A DNA stretch of 64,000 nucleotides from Luteibacter rhizovicinus DSM 16549 (GCF_001887595.1 NZ_CP017480.1:558001-622000), one strand, 5' to 3'. Positions 29,084 through 38,391 are shown, counted from the stretch's first letter. Translations and numbers: made by a program. Notes: a model not told the origin generated them from the sequence alone.

Positions 29084-30265
29084 TTGATCATCCAGCCGAC
29101 CAGTATCGCTGCCCAGTTGTGGGCGGGCGCGGTCTCGGGCACCACCGCCGCCGCGGATACGTGGCGCGTGGGCACCCTGCTGACGGCTCGGATCATGGGG
29201 CAGACCGACATCGGCAAGCTCCTCCTCGACATCGGCGGCCTGACCGTCGAAGCCGACGCCGCAGGGACATCCCTCCCCCAGCAATTCCAGGTTCGCGTGC
29301 TGACCCAGGGCACCCAGCCACAGCTCGAGGTGCTCCCGGGTGTCGTGGACGACCGCGTCGCCATGCAGGGCCTGCGCGAGCGCCTGCCCTTGCAGAACGG
29401 CTACGCCCAGTTGCTCGGCGTCTTGTCCGCCCTGGCCAGCCGACCGATCGCCCGGACACTGCCGGCGACCCTGCGCGCAGCGCTGGCCACGCTGGAAGCG
29501 GCGATCAGCAAGCCGGACGACGTGAGCACGCCGCTGGGCATGAAGGAAGCCATCGCCAGGAGTGGCGCGTTCCTCGAAGCGCATCTGGCCGAGCCGAAGG
29601 AAGAAACGCCGGCGGCCGACGATTTCAAGGCGGCACTGCTTTCGCTTCGCCGCGCACTCACCGATCTGCCGGCCGCTCGCCCCGCGCCCCGTCCCGGCGC
29701 GGACGGCATGCCGGGGCGTCCGCTCAGCGACACACCGCCGCCGCTGGCACAGCGTGCCCTCGTGGCCCAGCCACGCGCCGCCGCGCTCGCCGAACTTGCG
29801 GTGACCGAAGACAACGTCGATGAGCTCGTCGGCCAGTTGCGTGGCGACGTGCGCGCGGCTCTCTCCCGCGTCGAGATCGGCCAGCTGGAGTCGCATCCGC
29901 AGGCCGGCCTTTGGATGATCGAGATTCCGCTAGCCGGTGTGCGCGGCTACGACGTGCTGCAACTTCGCATCGAAGAAGGCAAGCCGAGTCCCTCCGAGCC
30001 GGAGGGCATGTGGACGGTCGGCTTTGCCATCGATCCGCCGACGCTGGGCGCCGTGCAAGGTGAGATCCAGCTTCGCGTACCGCGCGTGTCGGTACGTCTG
30101 TGGGCACAGCACGGCGAAACCGTGTCGCGCCTCGAAACCGAATTCATGTCGTTGCGCAGGCAACTCGAAAAGAGCGGCCTGCAGCTGGACCACTTCGCCT
30201 GCATGCACGGCCTTCCCGTTCCGACCAGCGCTTACAGCGCCGTCCTTCTCGAAGCACGCGCATGA
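29084..30265 (+). CDS. Flagellar hook-length control protein, FliK-like
   Basis: A 393-residue protein with a poorly conserved Ala/Pro-rich N-terminal two-thirds and a C-terminal domain of about 95 residues (LWMIEIPLAGVRGYDVLQLR, WTVGFAIDPPTLGAVQGEIQ, VRLWAQHGETVSRL) that resembles the FliK C-terminal fold, in which L-G-x-V/L-x-v-x-l is typical. FliK measures hook length and triggers the export switch through FlhB. It starts with TTG at 29084, supported by GGGAGGA seven bases upstream. It is coupled to an FhlB-like gene and away from any flagellar cluster in this window. Confidence 0.75.
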   Translation: MIIQPTSIAAQLWAGAVSGTTAAADTWRVGTLLTARIMGQTDIGKLLLDIGGLTVEADAAGTSLPQQFQVRVLTQGTQPQLEVLPGVVDDRVAMQGLRERLPLQNGYAQLLGVLSALASRPIARTLPATLRAALATLEAAISKPDDVSTPLGMKEAIARSGAFLEAHLAEPKEETPAADDFKAALLSLRRALTDLPAARPAPRPGADGMPGRPLSDTPPPLAQRALVAQPRAAALAELAVTEDNVDELVGQLRGDVRAALSRVEIGQLESHPQAGLWMIEIPLAGVRGYDVLQLRIEEGKPSPSEPEGMWTVGFAIDPPTLGAVQGEIQLRVPRVSVRLWAQHGETVSRLETEFMSLRRQLEKSGLQLDHFACMHGLPVPTSAYSAVLLEARA

Positions 30266-30525
30266 CCCAGTCCCTTCCGTCACCACGCCGCAGCGTCACC
30301 CTGCGCCTCGCCTCACCCACCAGCAACGGCAGCAATCAGCGCATCGATGCCGCCGGCGTGAAGTCGATGCTGGAGCGCGCGCAGGCGCTTGGCCTCGCAC
30401 CGCAGCTCGACCCGCAGATCGCGACTTTGCTTGCCGCCGTGCGGTTGCGGGACGATGTGCCGCCGGAGTTGTATGCGGCGTTGGCCGCCGTGGTCGGGAC
30501 GTTGTTGAGCGCGACGCGGGATTGA
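30262..30525 (+). CDS. FhlB-like protein (FlhB C-terminal domain homologue)
   Basis: An 87-residue protein that matches only the cytoplasmic end of FlhB/YscU-type export switch proteins: SVTLRLASP, then MLERAQALGLAPQLDPQIAT, LLAAVRLRDDVPPELYAALA and the end helix. The N-P-T-H self-cleavage site and the membrane part are absent. Such FhlB/FlhX proteins can substitute for the FlhB C-terminus. It overlaps the FliK-like gene by ATGA, which supports a shared role in flagellar export. Confidence 0.75.
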   Translation: MTQSLPSPRRSVTLRLASPTSNGSNQRIDAAGVKSMLERAQALGLAPQLDPQIATLLAAVRLRDDVPPELYAALAAVVGTLLSATRD

Positions 30526-30578
30526 TTGCTGGCACCCAGAGCCGCTCGCTAGCGCACACGATTGATCGCCAGCGCCCA

Positions 30579-30643
30579 TCGCCGATGAACCGGCTCCTAC
30601 GCAAAACCTGCGCAGCAATGTAGGAGCCGATTCATCGGCGATG
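30579..30643. repeat. REP pair, outward-facing orientation
   Basis: ATCGCCGATGAACCGGCTCC on the left and GTAGGAGCCGATTCATCGGC on the right. Here the CTCCTAC/GTAGGAG ends face inward and are only 19 bases apart, opposite to most pairs in the window. It separates the FhlB-like gene from the convergent low-GC cassette. Confidence 0.8.
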
Positions 30644-30665
30644 CTTTAGCGCACGGCCAAAAGAC

Positions 30666-31391
30666 TCACCACCAGATATCGTTTCTCAGCAGATAACCTC
30701 GCGTCGAGCGCAATGTCTCAACCCCATTGGGTCCTGGGACATACTCGGTAATCTCACCTTGTATGTAGCGCTGCACCAACCAGCCACCCATGCGGTAGGG
30801 ATGCTCCGCACTCCGCCAGCCGGTGAGGCTGGTCGTCTCGACGTCGTGGAGAAGCGACATCAGCTTCACTGAATCGTCGACGGTGTCGGAAAGCCCCGCA
30901 TAGTCGATAGTCGGCATTTTAGGGTCGTCGAACGCTTGCCTACCTATCAGGGTGCCATCTGCACTTCGGATGCCGTGATCGGTATCGTAGGATCGGACGA
31001 CCTGCTGATTGAACCCGTCGGCGAGTCTCCCGAGCGAGCCACCCGCATTGAGAACCTGTTCAATCCACGCACGATCCTCGGCCCCCAGCTTCGTGTCCAC
31101 GACGGACAAGATGCCCCTATGGCTCACCAGATCGAACGGTTCAGCCATGACATCCGGCCTTGCTCGCCTCATGCAAGTCAACGTGAAAGCGAGAGGGCGC
31201 GCGAGCCGTTCGAAGGCTTCACCGACATCGGCGATGTTCTCCATCTTTCCGAAGACGGATGCAATGCCGTCGTAGTCGCTATGTTCGACATGCGGGACGA
31301 ACGCGCTTTCGGAGCGCGCTTCGATTTGCGGCGCCATCTCTGGCGCCGCCCGCATCGAGAGAAACAAGGTCGTGGCATCGATCCTCGTCAT
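30666..31391 (-). CDS. Hypothetical protein, second gene of a low-GC cassette
   Basis: A 241-residue protein of unknown family (MTRIDATTLFLSMRAAPEMA...). It has no signal peptide and no membrane helix. The middle (ERLARPLAFTLTCMRRARPD, DRAWIEQVLNAGGSLGRLAD) looks helical, and the end is rich in Trp, Tyr and Gly (YRMGGWLVQRYIQGEITEYV, ending NDIWW). The ATG at 31391 overlaps the stop of the preceding exported protein by ATGA, so the pair is co-translated. Codon use is less GC-rich than neighbours, which suggests acquisition by transfer. Confidence 0.65.
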   Translation of the reverse strand: MTRIDATTLFLSMRAAPEMAPQIEARSESAFVPHVEHSDYDGIASVFGKMENIADVGEAFERLARPLAFTLTCMRRARPDVMAEPFDLVSHRGILSVVDTKLGAEDRAWIEQVLNAGGSLGRLADGFNQQVVRSYDTDHGIRSADGTLIGRQAFDDPKMPTIDYAGLSDTVDDSVKLMSLLHDVETTSLTGWRSAEHPYRMGGWLVQRYIQGEITEYVPGPNGVETLRSTRGYLLRNDIWW

Positions 31392-32713
31392 GGACGATGT
31401 TTCCGAGGCTTCGCAAGATCCAGAGGCTTCCGATATGCCCGATATGTCTCCTGGCAGACATGCTGGAAAGCCGAAGCCGAGACCGTGGCACTCTTGCCAT
31501 CCAGCAAGGCCATGACATACGCAGTGGGAACGTAAGTAATGTCCCAATAGTCTGGATGATTGGAAGGGCGATTCATCCGGATGGGGCCCACCATCCCAAT
31601 GCCTGCGCATGGACCTATAGGCAGCCGCGCACTGAATTCGCCTCGCGCATTGGTGAGACCGTCGACCGTCGCCAGAGTGATCCTTCTCTTCGTGGCGGGG
31701 TCGTAGTCTACGGCGACCAACCTAACGTGCTCTCCGGCGGGAGCACGCGTCGTCTCGTCACTGTCGAAAACAACCGCCGTGACATCGATCTGGCGCGCCG
31801 CATTTGCCCCTCCGGGGACCGGCGTCACCCCTTCAGGCACCGGGAACGGCGTCTCCTTACCGGGAGCGAGGTGACTAATGTTTTCACTGCTGCCCGCAGT
31901 GGCGATAATGCTCCGTGATGCAGGATCGAAGGTATGCAGTGTGTAGCTCCCTACCGTCTGTGTACTACCCTCTTTCCATCGCGCACGAAGAATCAGGGGA
32001 ACGGTCATTGATGCGGAAACCTCGATAGGCCCGCTCTGTGGGACAACGACCCAACGGCCCCTCGAGAGAACTTCGCACACGACATCCCCTGATCCACCGC
32101 AGCTCAGCCGGGCGGACGACTGTTGCTTACCTACCGAGACGACGTAGAGGTCCACATCGGACGCCGAGTCCAGCGTGGCCTCGATATGCTGGTTTCCCTT
32201 GAGAACCGAGGGGTGCTCCGGGGTGTCGTTCGGCTCGTAGATGTCGGGGTTCGCGACGACCTCCGCCTGAAACTGGAACGGAACGCCCGGCTGAATGCCT
32301 TGACCACCGAGCATCAGCAGCCAACGCGTGAGAGGCGGCGCTATCGCTTGCAACAGTGAATAGGTACCGCCGGAGACATCGGATGCGGCGGCCACCGTCG
32401 TTCCGTCATCATTGACCCTGATCAGGTGCACATCGTGCGCGCCATCCACCGGGAGTCCAGCGACGACCACGTTGAGCTTGGCGGCTTGCTCCGCCGCTTC
32501 CGTGACGAACTGGAAACATTCCGTCATGGCGCTTGATTCCACTACCGCGTCGTACGCTGGCCCGATCTGTGCCTCGGTACACCCCGCGACGGGCGCCGCC
32601 TGAGTGACAGTCCCGGCACTAAGGGGATCGACGATGACTGAACCAGCACAAGCCGCCGTTGGCAGCGACAACGCCAGTAGCGCGCACACGGACGAATAAC
32701 GCTTTCGCTTCAT
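31388..32713 (-). CDS. Exported protein with a pre-peptidase C-terminal (PPC)-like domain
   Basis: A 441-residue protein with a signal sequence (YSSVCALLALSLPTAACAGS); the cysteine could be a lipid anchor, although the lipobox is imperfect. Residues about 155-260 contain DIYEPNDTPEHPSVLKGN and SASDVDLYVVSVGKQQSSAR, the EPND...DVDxY pattern of PPC-type beta domains often attached to secreted enzymes. The rest is unassigned, with a late segment of carboxypeptidase-like beta character (GLTNARGEFSARLPIGP). No protease domain is visible. Base composition here is low: 29 of 60 bases at 31501-31560 and 31 of 60 at 31921-31980 are G or C. Confidence 0.7.
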   Translation of the reverse strand: MKRKRYSSVCALLALSLPTAACAGSVIVDPLSAGTVTQAAPVAGCTEAQIGPAYDAVVESSAMTECFQFVTEAAEQAAKLNVVVAGLPVDGAHDVHLIRVNDDGTTVAAASDVSGGTYSLLQAIAPPLTRWLLMLGGQGIQPGVPFQFQAEVVANPDIYEPNDTPEHPSVLKGNQHIEATLDSASDVDLYVVSVGKQQSSARLSCGGSGDVVCEVLSRGRWVVVPQSGPIEVSASMTVPLILRARWKEGSTQTVGSYTLHTFDPASRSIIATAGSSENISHLAPGKETPFPVPEGVTPVPGGANAARQIDVTAVVFDSDETTRAPAGEHVRLVAVDYDPATKRRITLATVDGLTNARGEFSARLPIGPCAGIGMVGPIRMNRPSNHPDYWDITYVPTAYVMALLDGKSATVSASAFQHVCQETYRAYRKPLDLAKPRKHRP

Positions 32714-32834
32714 GGCCCTTCCTCCTGAATGGTTCATCCAGACTAAAGAAGGGCATCCCATGACTTATGCAGGCGAAGGTACTCGGAGGACGTAGCGACA
32801 CACCGAGATTGTCCAGGCCTCGCTCGATAAACAA

Positions 32835-34187
32835 TCAGCCGATGCCGAGACCTAGAATATGCGCGGCGTCGGATTCGAAGCCGGCAAGTTCAGCAAAACG
32901 CTTCCCACGCTCCGCATAGTCGCGAAACTGATCGAAGCTCGGCGCACCGGGCGACAACACGACAACACCATCGCCGCGTAGCGCATCGCGCGCAGCGCCT
33001 ACGGCTGCCGCGAGATCCATCGCGCGATAGACGTTGGGCACACCCGCCGCCTCCAGCGCATCCGCGATCCGCGGCCCATTGCGTCCCTGGCAAACGATCG
33101 CTTCGGGCGCATGATGGCGCATGGCGTCGACGAACGGCGCCCAGTCGAGTCCGCGATCGTGACCGCCGACAATCAACGCGGTGCGCACGTTACCGACCGT
33201 TTCCAACGCAGCAAGGCTAGCCAATGGCGTCGTGCTGATCGAATCGTTGATCCAGTCGAGACCGTCACGTTTACCCAGAGGCTGCAGGCGATGCGGCAGC
33301 GGTGCAAAGCTCGACAAGGCCGGCGCGGCGGCGCGAGCGTCAAGGCCCATAATTTCGAGCGCTGCCAGCGCAGCACACGCATTGATCGCATTGTGCAGCC
33401 CCGGAGCGGATACACGATCGGCGCGAATCACGTCTTCGTCGCCACGACGAATCCAGCCGTCCGCCACATGCCAGTGCGCGATATCCCCGAAGGTATGCAA
33501 CGCGGGATGATCGGCAGCGCGGACAAGCAGCGCAGGCTGCATCGCGTTGACGAGCACCTCCTCCGACGAAGCAAGCAGCTTTAGCTTGTCGTCGACGTAA
33601 CGCTCGCGCGAGCCATGCCAGTCCAGATGTTCTTCGTACAGGCTGGTCACGACACCGAGGTTCACGCCCGATGCTTCGGCCGTCTGAAAACTGGACAGCT
33701 CGATCACCCAGAGGTCGGCCGTATCGTCGTCCATCTCGAGCAACGGAAGGCCGATGTTGCCGACGAGCGCGGTGCGCACCCCGATCGAACGAGCGAGATG
33801 GGCGATCAAGGCCGACGTCGTGCTCTTACCCTTGGTTCCCGTCACCGCGATGGTCTTCGCCATCGGGTGACCAGCGAACCACAGCGCAGTGCCGGAGGTG
33901 AAGCGGGTACCGCGCGCCTGCGCATCGAGTAGTTCCGGCTTGTACGCGGAAATGCCCGGTGACTTGATGACGACGTCATACGACGCAAGTGCCTCGGCAT
34001 CCGGCGCCACGCCATGAACGGCAAGGCCAGGAAACGCGGCACGGGCTGCGTCGACTTCATCCGCCGCGCAGTAGAGATTGACCGCCTGCGCCGGCAAGTG
34101 CCGCGCCAGCGCATTCAGCGCAGCGCGACCCTCGCGACCGAAACCCCAGACGGCAAGCCGTCGCCCTGCGAGATCAGCCCAATGCAT
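32835..34187 (-). CDS. murD2: UDP-MurNAc-L-alanine:L-glutamate ligase MurD2
   Basis: A 450-residue Mur ligase. The ATP site is IAVTGTKGKSTTSALIAHLA, the central domain has WVIELSSFQTAEASGVNLGV and EEHLDWHGSRERYVDDKLKL, and the C-terminal domain has INDSISTTPLASLAALE and LSPGAPSFDQFRDYAERG. In Xanthomonas, MurD2 adds L-Glu where the usual MurD adds D-Glu, and MurL then epimerises it; the adjacent gene here is murL, which supports MurD2. The start MHWADLAGRRL at 34187 overlaps murL by 14 bases. Five residues of usual MurD substrate specificity cannot be checked by eye. Confidence 0.9.
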   Translation of the reverse strand: MHWADLAGRRLAVWGFGREGRAALNALARHLPAQAVNLYCAADEVDAARAAFPGLAVHGVAPDAEALASYDVVIKSPGISAYKPELLDAQARGTRFTSGTALWFAGHPMAKTIAVTGTKGKSTTSALIAHLARSIGVRTALVGNIGLPLLEMDDDTADLWVIELSSFQTAEASGVNLGVVTSLYEEHLDWHGSRERYVDDKLKLLASSEEVLVNAMQPALLVRAADHPALHTFGDIAHWHVADGWIRRGDEDVIRADRVSAPGLHNAINACAALAALEIMGLDARAAAPALSSFAPLPHRLQPLGKRDGLDWINDSISTTPLASLAALETVGNVRTALIVGGHDRGLDWAPFVDAMRHHAPEAIVCQGRNGPRIADALEAAGVPNVYRAMDLAAAVGAARDALRGDGVVVLSPGAPSFDQFRDYAERGKRFAELAGFESDAAHILGLGIG

Positions 34188-35538
34188 CCAGCGCTCCGAG
34201 CAGCCGCTGTGGCACAAGATGCGACGCACCCGGTTTCAGCCACGGCTCCAGTGCGAGTTCCTCGCGATCGAGTTGCGGCAGGATCTCGCGGCGGAAGCGG
34301 GAGACCAGCGCATCCTCACGCCACTCCGGACGCTCAGCCAGCGAAGCCAGCGCGGCGCGCGCTTCGGCACCTTCGCCCACGCACTCGAAGGGCTTGTGAT
34401 CCTTGTATTCCAGCAGCGCGTCGAACGCACCGGCCAGCGCGTCGTCATCGAGCAGGTTGCGCCCGAAGATCGACACCAGCCTTGGCTTGGCCATGAACGG
34501 CGCCAGCGCGAGGAAGACGAAATGGCACTTCGGACACTGCCCGCACCAGCGATCCGCCGGCTTGGGGCCGAGGATGCGGAAATTGCGGTTGCAGCTGGAG
34601 AAGACGTCGAAATACGCGCCGCCCAGGCGCGCAAACGCACTGGTCACCGCCAGTTCGGACCACGGACGAAGCAGCGAGCAGTAGTCGAGATCGGCGGCCA
34701 CATGCGTGTGGATGTAGTCGTGCAGGGTCTTCTCGAAACCGAAGCCCTTGCTCCACTGGTGATTCACTTCCTGGCCTTCGTACTCGAGGGTCGCGACGGA
34801 CGCGGACCGTTCGTTGGCGAAGACCACCGAGTCGTAGCCGTACAGCACCGCGGCCACGGTGAGGATCACCGAGTTGATCGCGGTGACGGGAATGTGGCCA
34901 TTCCATGCACCAAGACGATTGAGCTCGAACAGCCCCGGGGCGAGTTCGCGCGAGATATTCAACGTGGACAAGCCCGTCCGCGCCGCGCACTCGGCGATCA
35001 GCGGCGAGTTGCCGACCCAGGTCGCCGTCGCATCGGCGCCGATCGACTTCACCGCCTCGACGGCCACCACCGAATCCTTGCCGCCGCCGATCGGCAGCAG
35101 CGAGCGGCGCGGCAGTCCGATCGCCGGCGCGCGTGCGGCCGCCTTGCTTTCGAACGGGAAGGCGATACGGGAACGCAGATCGAGCCGGTTGCGATAGGCG
35201 AACTCGGCCAGGCCGTGCAAATACAGCGCATCGAGCATCGAGGCGCTGTCTTCATCGAGCGACTCGCCTTCGACGATGATCGTCTCCGGGATACCCGCCT
35301 TGTAGTAGCTGACGCCGGCGACGAGATGGAGCAGGCGCAGGGCGGCGGCGAACGCGGCCTCGCGCTCCGCCGGCACCGTGGGTGCACCGGGGAAGGTCAC
35401 GCGCTCGATCAGTTCCGGACCGTCATCGAAGGCGTAGACGAGCTCGGCGACGCCATCGGCAAAGCCATGGCGAACGAAGCGAAAGCGCTGGCTTGCGCGC
35501 GGATCGATGGGGCTGTCCTTAAGGGTCACATCGGTCAC
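34174..35538 (-). CDS. murL: UDP-MurNAc-L-Ala-L-Glu epimerase MurL
   Basis: A 454-residue enzyme that converts the terminal L-Glu of UDP-MurNAc-L-Ala-L-Glu to D-Glu, replacing glutamate racemase in this lineage. The ATP-binding loop LLPIGGGKDSVVAVEA is of the PP-loop type, and a cysteine-rich segment CNRNFRILGPKPADRWCGQC with PKCHFVFL follows, as in Xanthomonas MurL. It starts with GTG at 35538, which overlaps the lysAC stop by GTGA, and its end overlaps murD2. The fully coupled order lysAC-murL-murD2 ties glutamate and diaminopimelate supply together. Confidence 0.92.
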   Translation of the reverse strand: MTDVTLKDSPIDPRASQRFRFVRHGFADGVAELVYAFDDGPELIERVTFPGAPTVPAEREAAFAAALRLLHLVAGVSYYKAGIPETIIVEGESLDEDSASMLDALYLHGLAEFAYRNRLDLRSRIAFPFESKAAARAPAIGLPRRSLLPIGGGKDSVVAVEAVKSIGADATATWVGNSPLIAECAARTGLSTLNISRELAPGLFELNRLGAWNGHIPVTAINSVILTVAAVLYGYDSVVFANERSASVATLEYEGQEVNHQWSKGFGFEKTLHDYIHTHVAADLDYCSLLRPWSELAVTSAFARLGGAYFDVFSSCNRNFRILGPKPADRWCGQCPKCHFVFLALAPFMAKPRLVSIFGRNLLDDDALAGAFDALLEYKDHKPFECVGEGAEARAALASLAERPEWREDALVSRFRREILPQLDREELALEPWLKPGASHLVPQRLLGALDALG

Positions 35539-38147
35539 GGCAGGAGCACCTCGTCGGCTTCATCACGCAGGTTGTAGCGAGAGGACATCGCGGCGCCATA
35601 AGCGCCACCCTGCGCCACCAGCACCACATCATCCTCCTTCGACTCGGGCAAACGCCTGTCCGAACCGAGGATATCGCCTGACTCACAGATCGGCCCGACC
35701 ACCTGGTACATCGTGGTGGCGGCCTCGCCGTAGCGGCTGAGATTGGTAATTTCGTGCCAGGCATCGTACAGCGCCGGGCGGATCAGGCTGTTCATGCCCG
35801 TGTCGAGGCCGAGATAGCGCATGCCGGCGCCCTTCTCTTTCTCCTGGGTCACCTTGGCCAGCAGTACGCCCGCGTCCGCCACGAGGTAACGTCCCGGCTC
35901 CATCCACAGGTCGAACTGCGGGTAGGCCTGACGCACCGCCGTGAGCACGCGATCGAGTGCCGACATGTCCAGCGCCGTCTCACCGGGATGCGAAGGCACG
36001 CCCAGGCCGCCACCGATGTTGAGCACGCGGATGGTCCCGATGCGCTCCGCCAGCGAGGCGAGCTGCGAGTAGACCTCGCCCCAGTGAGCCGCATCGAGGA
36101 TGCCCGAGCCCAGGTGGGCATGCAGTCCGATCACCCGCGCACCGGCCAGGTCCGCCAGGCGGAGGAAGCGATCCAGATGCTCGATGGGGACACCGAACTT
36201 GCTGCCGGTGCCACCGGTTTTCACCTTGTCGTGGTGACCGAGACCACGACCGAGATCCACGCGCAGCATGATCTCGCGGCCGGCGAACATCTCGCCCCAG
36301 TGTTCGATGGGATGCAGGGCATCGATCGTGATCGTCGCGCGCGTCCGCAGGGCCGCTTCGAAATCGCGACGCGCGGCGAAATTCGGCGTGAACAGCAGAG
36401 GGACGTCGTCCGGCACCACGGCCGACACGGCGGCGAGTTCTCCCGGCGACACACACTCGAACGCGAAGCCTTCCTCGGCCAGGACCTTCAGGATGCCCGG
36501 ATGCGTGTTTGCCTTCACCGCGTAATGCGCGCGATCCACCGCACGCAGCGACTTCACGCGGCGCGCCTGCGCGCGCACGGTCGGCAGGTGATAGACGTAG
36601 CGAGGCGTGCGCTCTTCGGCCAGCTGCACCAGCTTCGCGCGCTCACCCTGCCACCACGCCGCGGCGGGCAGTACCGGATCGCCGGCACCGTAAAGCGTCT
36701 GCCAGGATGGTCCGAAGACCATGCTGTCGTCGGTACGCAGGGCGCCGGCCCCGATCAGCAGTTCGTGCAGGCGCGGGAGCATGTCGTCGACCACGTCTTC
36801 GTCGACGACGAAGGTGATGTTGAGGTTGTTCGACGACTGCGAGATCAGGTGCACGCGCAACTGGCCGAACTCGGCCAGCACGCCCGACAGCTTATGCAGC
36901 ATGGAACGCATGCCGCGACCGACCAGGGTGATCGCCGCGCACGGTGCAATCACCTTCACCCGACATACGCGGGCCAGGTCGGCCGCCAAGGCAGCGATCG
37001 CGTCGGAATCGAGCAGGTTCTCGGTGGGATCCAGCGATACGGTGACGTTGGTCTCGGCCGAGCCGATCAGGTCCACCGACAGGCCGTGGCGCTTGAAGGC
37101 ATCGAACACGTCGGCGAGGAAGCCGACCTGTTGCCACATGCCGACCGACTCCATCGACACCAGCGTGATGCCCTTACGCGCGCTGATCGCCTTGATGCTC
37201 GGCGCGTGCTCACGCACCTCGGGACCGATCGAGGTGCCTTCCAGTTCGGGCCGGTTGGTGTCCTTGATCAACAAAGGCACGCGCGGCTCGCGCAGTGGCG
37301 AGAGGCAGCGCGGATGCAGCACCTTCGCGCCGGTGGAAGCGATTTCCTGGGCTTCTTCGTAATCGAGGCGCTGGAGCAGGCGCGCGCCAGCGACCTGACG
37401 GGGGTTGGCACTGAACATGCCGGCCACGTCGGTCCAGATTTCCACCCGCAACGCGGCCAGCAACGCGCCGAAGTACGCCGCCGAGGTGTCCGAGCCGCCG
37501 CGACCGAGCAACACCGTACGACCGGCCTCGTCCCGGGCAATGAAGCCCTGGGTGATGAAGACCTCGCCGCGTGCGGCAAGCGCTGCGGACAGGGCCGGAT
37601 CGTGATGCGGCTCGACCATCGCCGAGAGCAGGCGCGTGCGCTCATTCTGGTTGGGCAGGGCCACCGAGTGCAGGCATTCCCGCGCGTCCAGCCAGGCGGT
37701 CGGCAAGCCGTTGGCACTGAGGAAAGCCGCACCCAGCGCGCTGGACATCAGTTCACCGTGCGCCTGCACGCGAGCCTGCCAGGCCAGCTCACCCAACTCG
37801 GCCGCGCCCGCTTCCGCGAGGCCGGAAAGGTCGGACAGGCGTGCGCCGAGGGTGTCCGGCATCGCCAGGGACATCTCCCCGAGCAGGGCATGGTGGCGAT
37901 CGGCCAGGGCGGCGGCCGCGTCCGAGCGGCGTTTTGAATCCGCATGCGTGCAAAGCTGTTTCAGGCCGTCCGTGATGCCGGACAAGGCCGAGACCACGAT
38001 CAGCACGCGCGCGCCTTCGGCGCGGCGGCTGGCAGCCAGCTCGAGGATATTGCGCCAGCGTGCGGCGGTGGCCACCGAGGTGCCGCCGAACTTCATGACG
38101 ATCCAGGGCGCGTTGTCGGGCAACGTCGCGTTTGCGTTTTCGCTCAC
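35535..38147 (-). CDS. Bifunctional aspartokinase / diaminopimelate decarboxylase
   Basis: A fusion of the first and last enzymes of lysine synthesis, about 870 residues. The kinase half has KFGGTSVATAARWRNILELA, GRGGSDTSAAYFGALLAA and ACT domains for lysine feedback (about residues 320-470). The decarboxylase half, from about 500, has the PLP lysine in HYAVKANTHPGILKVL, the GGGLGVPSHP loop, EPGRYLVADAGVLLAKV and CESGD. I chose the GTG at 38147 (VSENANATLPDNAPW), close to the family start; the frame is open to a GTG at 38240, but neither has a good ribosome-binding site. It opens the operon with murL and murD2. Confidence 0.93.
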   Translation of the reverse strand: MSENANATLPDNAPWIVMKFGGTSVATAARWRNILELAASRRAEGARVLIVVSALSGITDGLKQLCTHADSKRRSDAAAALADRHHALLGEMSLAMPDTLGARLSDLSGLAEAGAAELGELAWQARVQAHGELMSSALGAAFLSANGLPTAWLDARECLHSVALPNQNERTRLLSAMVEPHHDPALSAALAARGEVFITQGFIARDEAGRTVLLGRGGSDTSAAYFGALLAALRVEIWTDVAGMFSANPRQVAGARLLQRLDYEEAQEIASTGAKVLHPRCLSPLREPRVPLLIKDTNRPELEGTSIGPEVREHAPSIKAISARKGITLVSMESVGMWQQVGFLADVFDAFKRHGLSVDLIGSAETNVTVSLDPTENLLDSDAIAALAADLARVCRVKVIAPCAAITLVGRGMRSMLHKLSGVLAEFGQLRVHLISQSSNNLNITFVVDEDVVDDMLPRLHELLIGAGALRTDDSMVFGPSWQTLYGAGDPVLPAAAWWQGERAKLVQLAEERTPRYVYHLPTVRAQARRVKSLRAVDRAHYAVKANTHPGILKVLAEEGFAFECVSPGELAAVSAVVPDDVPLLFTPNFAARRDFEAALRTRATITIDALHPIEHWGEMFAGREIMLRVDLGRGLGHHDKVKTGGTGSKFGVPIEHLDRFLRLADLAGARVIGLHAHLGSGILDAAHWGEVYSQLASLAERIGTIRVLNIGGGLGVPSHPGETALDMSALDRVLTAVRQAYPQFDLWMEPGRYLVADAGVLLAKVTQEKEKGAGMRYLGLDTGMNSLIRPALYDAWHEITNLSRYGEAATTMYQVVGPICESGDILGSDRRLPESKEDDVVLVAQGGAYGAAMSSRYNLRDEADEVLLP

Positions 38148-38298
38148 GGGATTCTTTGCAGTGAAAAACCCCCGAAGTGTTGCGCTGCAACGCGAAAAAG
38201 GCAATGTGGGGCTGAATGGGGGGGCAGGGTCGTGGCTCACGGAGGGAGCCGGCCATGCCGGCGATGGACTCCCCCGCTAAGCCGCTCCTTTGGCTTTT

Positions 38299-38352
38299 CG
38301 CCGATGAATCGGCTCCTACATGTCCTCATCGCCGCTGAGGCGGCTCCCACAT
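38299..38352. repeat. Two tandem REP units
   Basis: CGCCGATGAATCGGCTCCTA and CGCCGCTGAGGCGGCTCCCA lie in the same orientation, 6-7 bases apart. The second has a C-G / G-C stem variant. They lie in the divergent gap before the APC permease gene. Confidence 0.8.
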
Positions 38353-38391
38353 GGCATTATTTCATTTCTTATACGAAGGCCCCCGCACCCC

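Noticed and set aside
35754..37937. A 727-codon plus-strand frame opposite the aspartokinase/decarboxylase gene.
   Set aside because: No ribosome-binding site or recognisable domain; it is antisense to a clearly conserved fusion enzyme.
38148..38240. N-terminal extension of the aspartokinase fusion up to a GTG at 38240.
   Set aside because: The 31 extra residues are Pro/Phe/Arg-rich and unlike the family start; GTG at 38147 is preferred.
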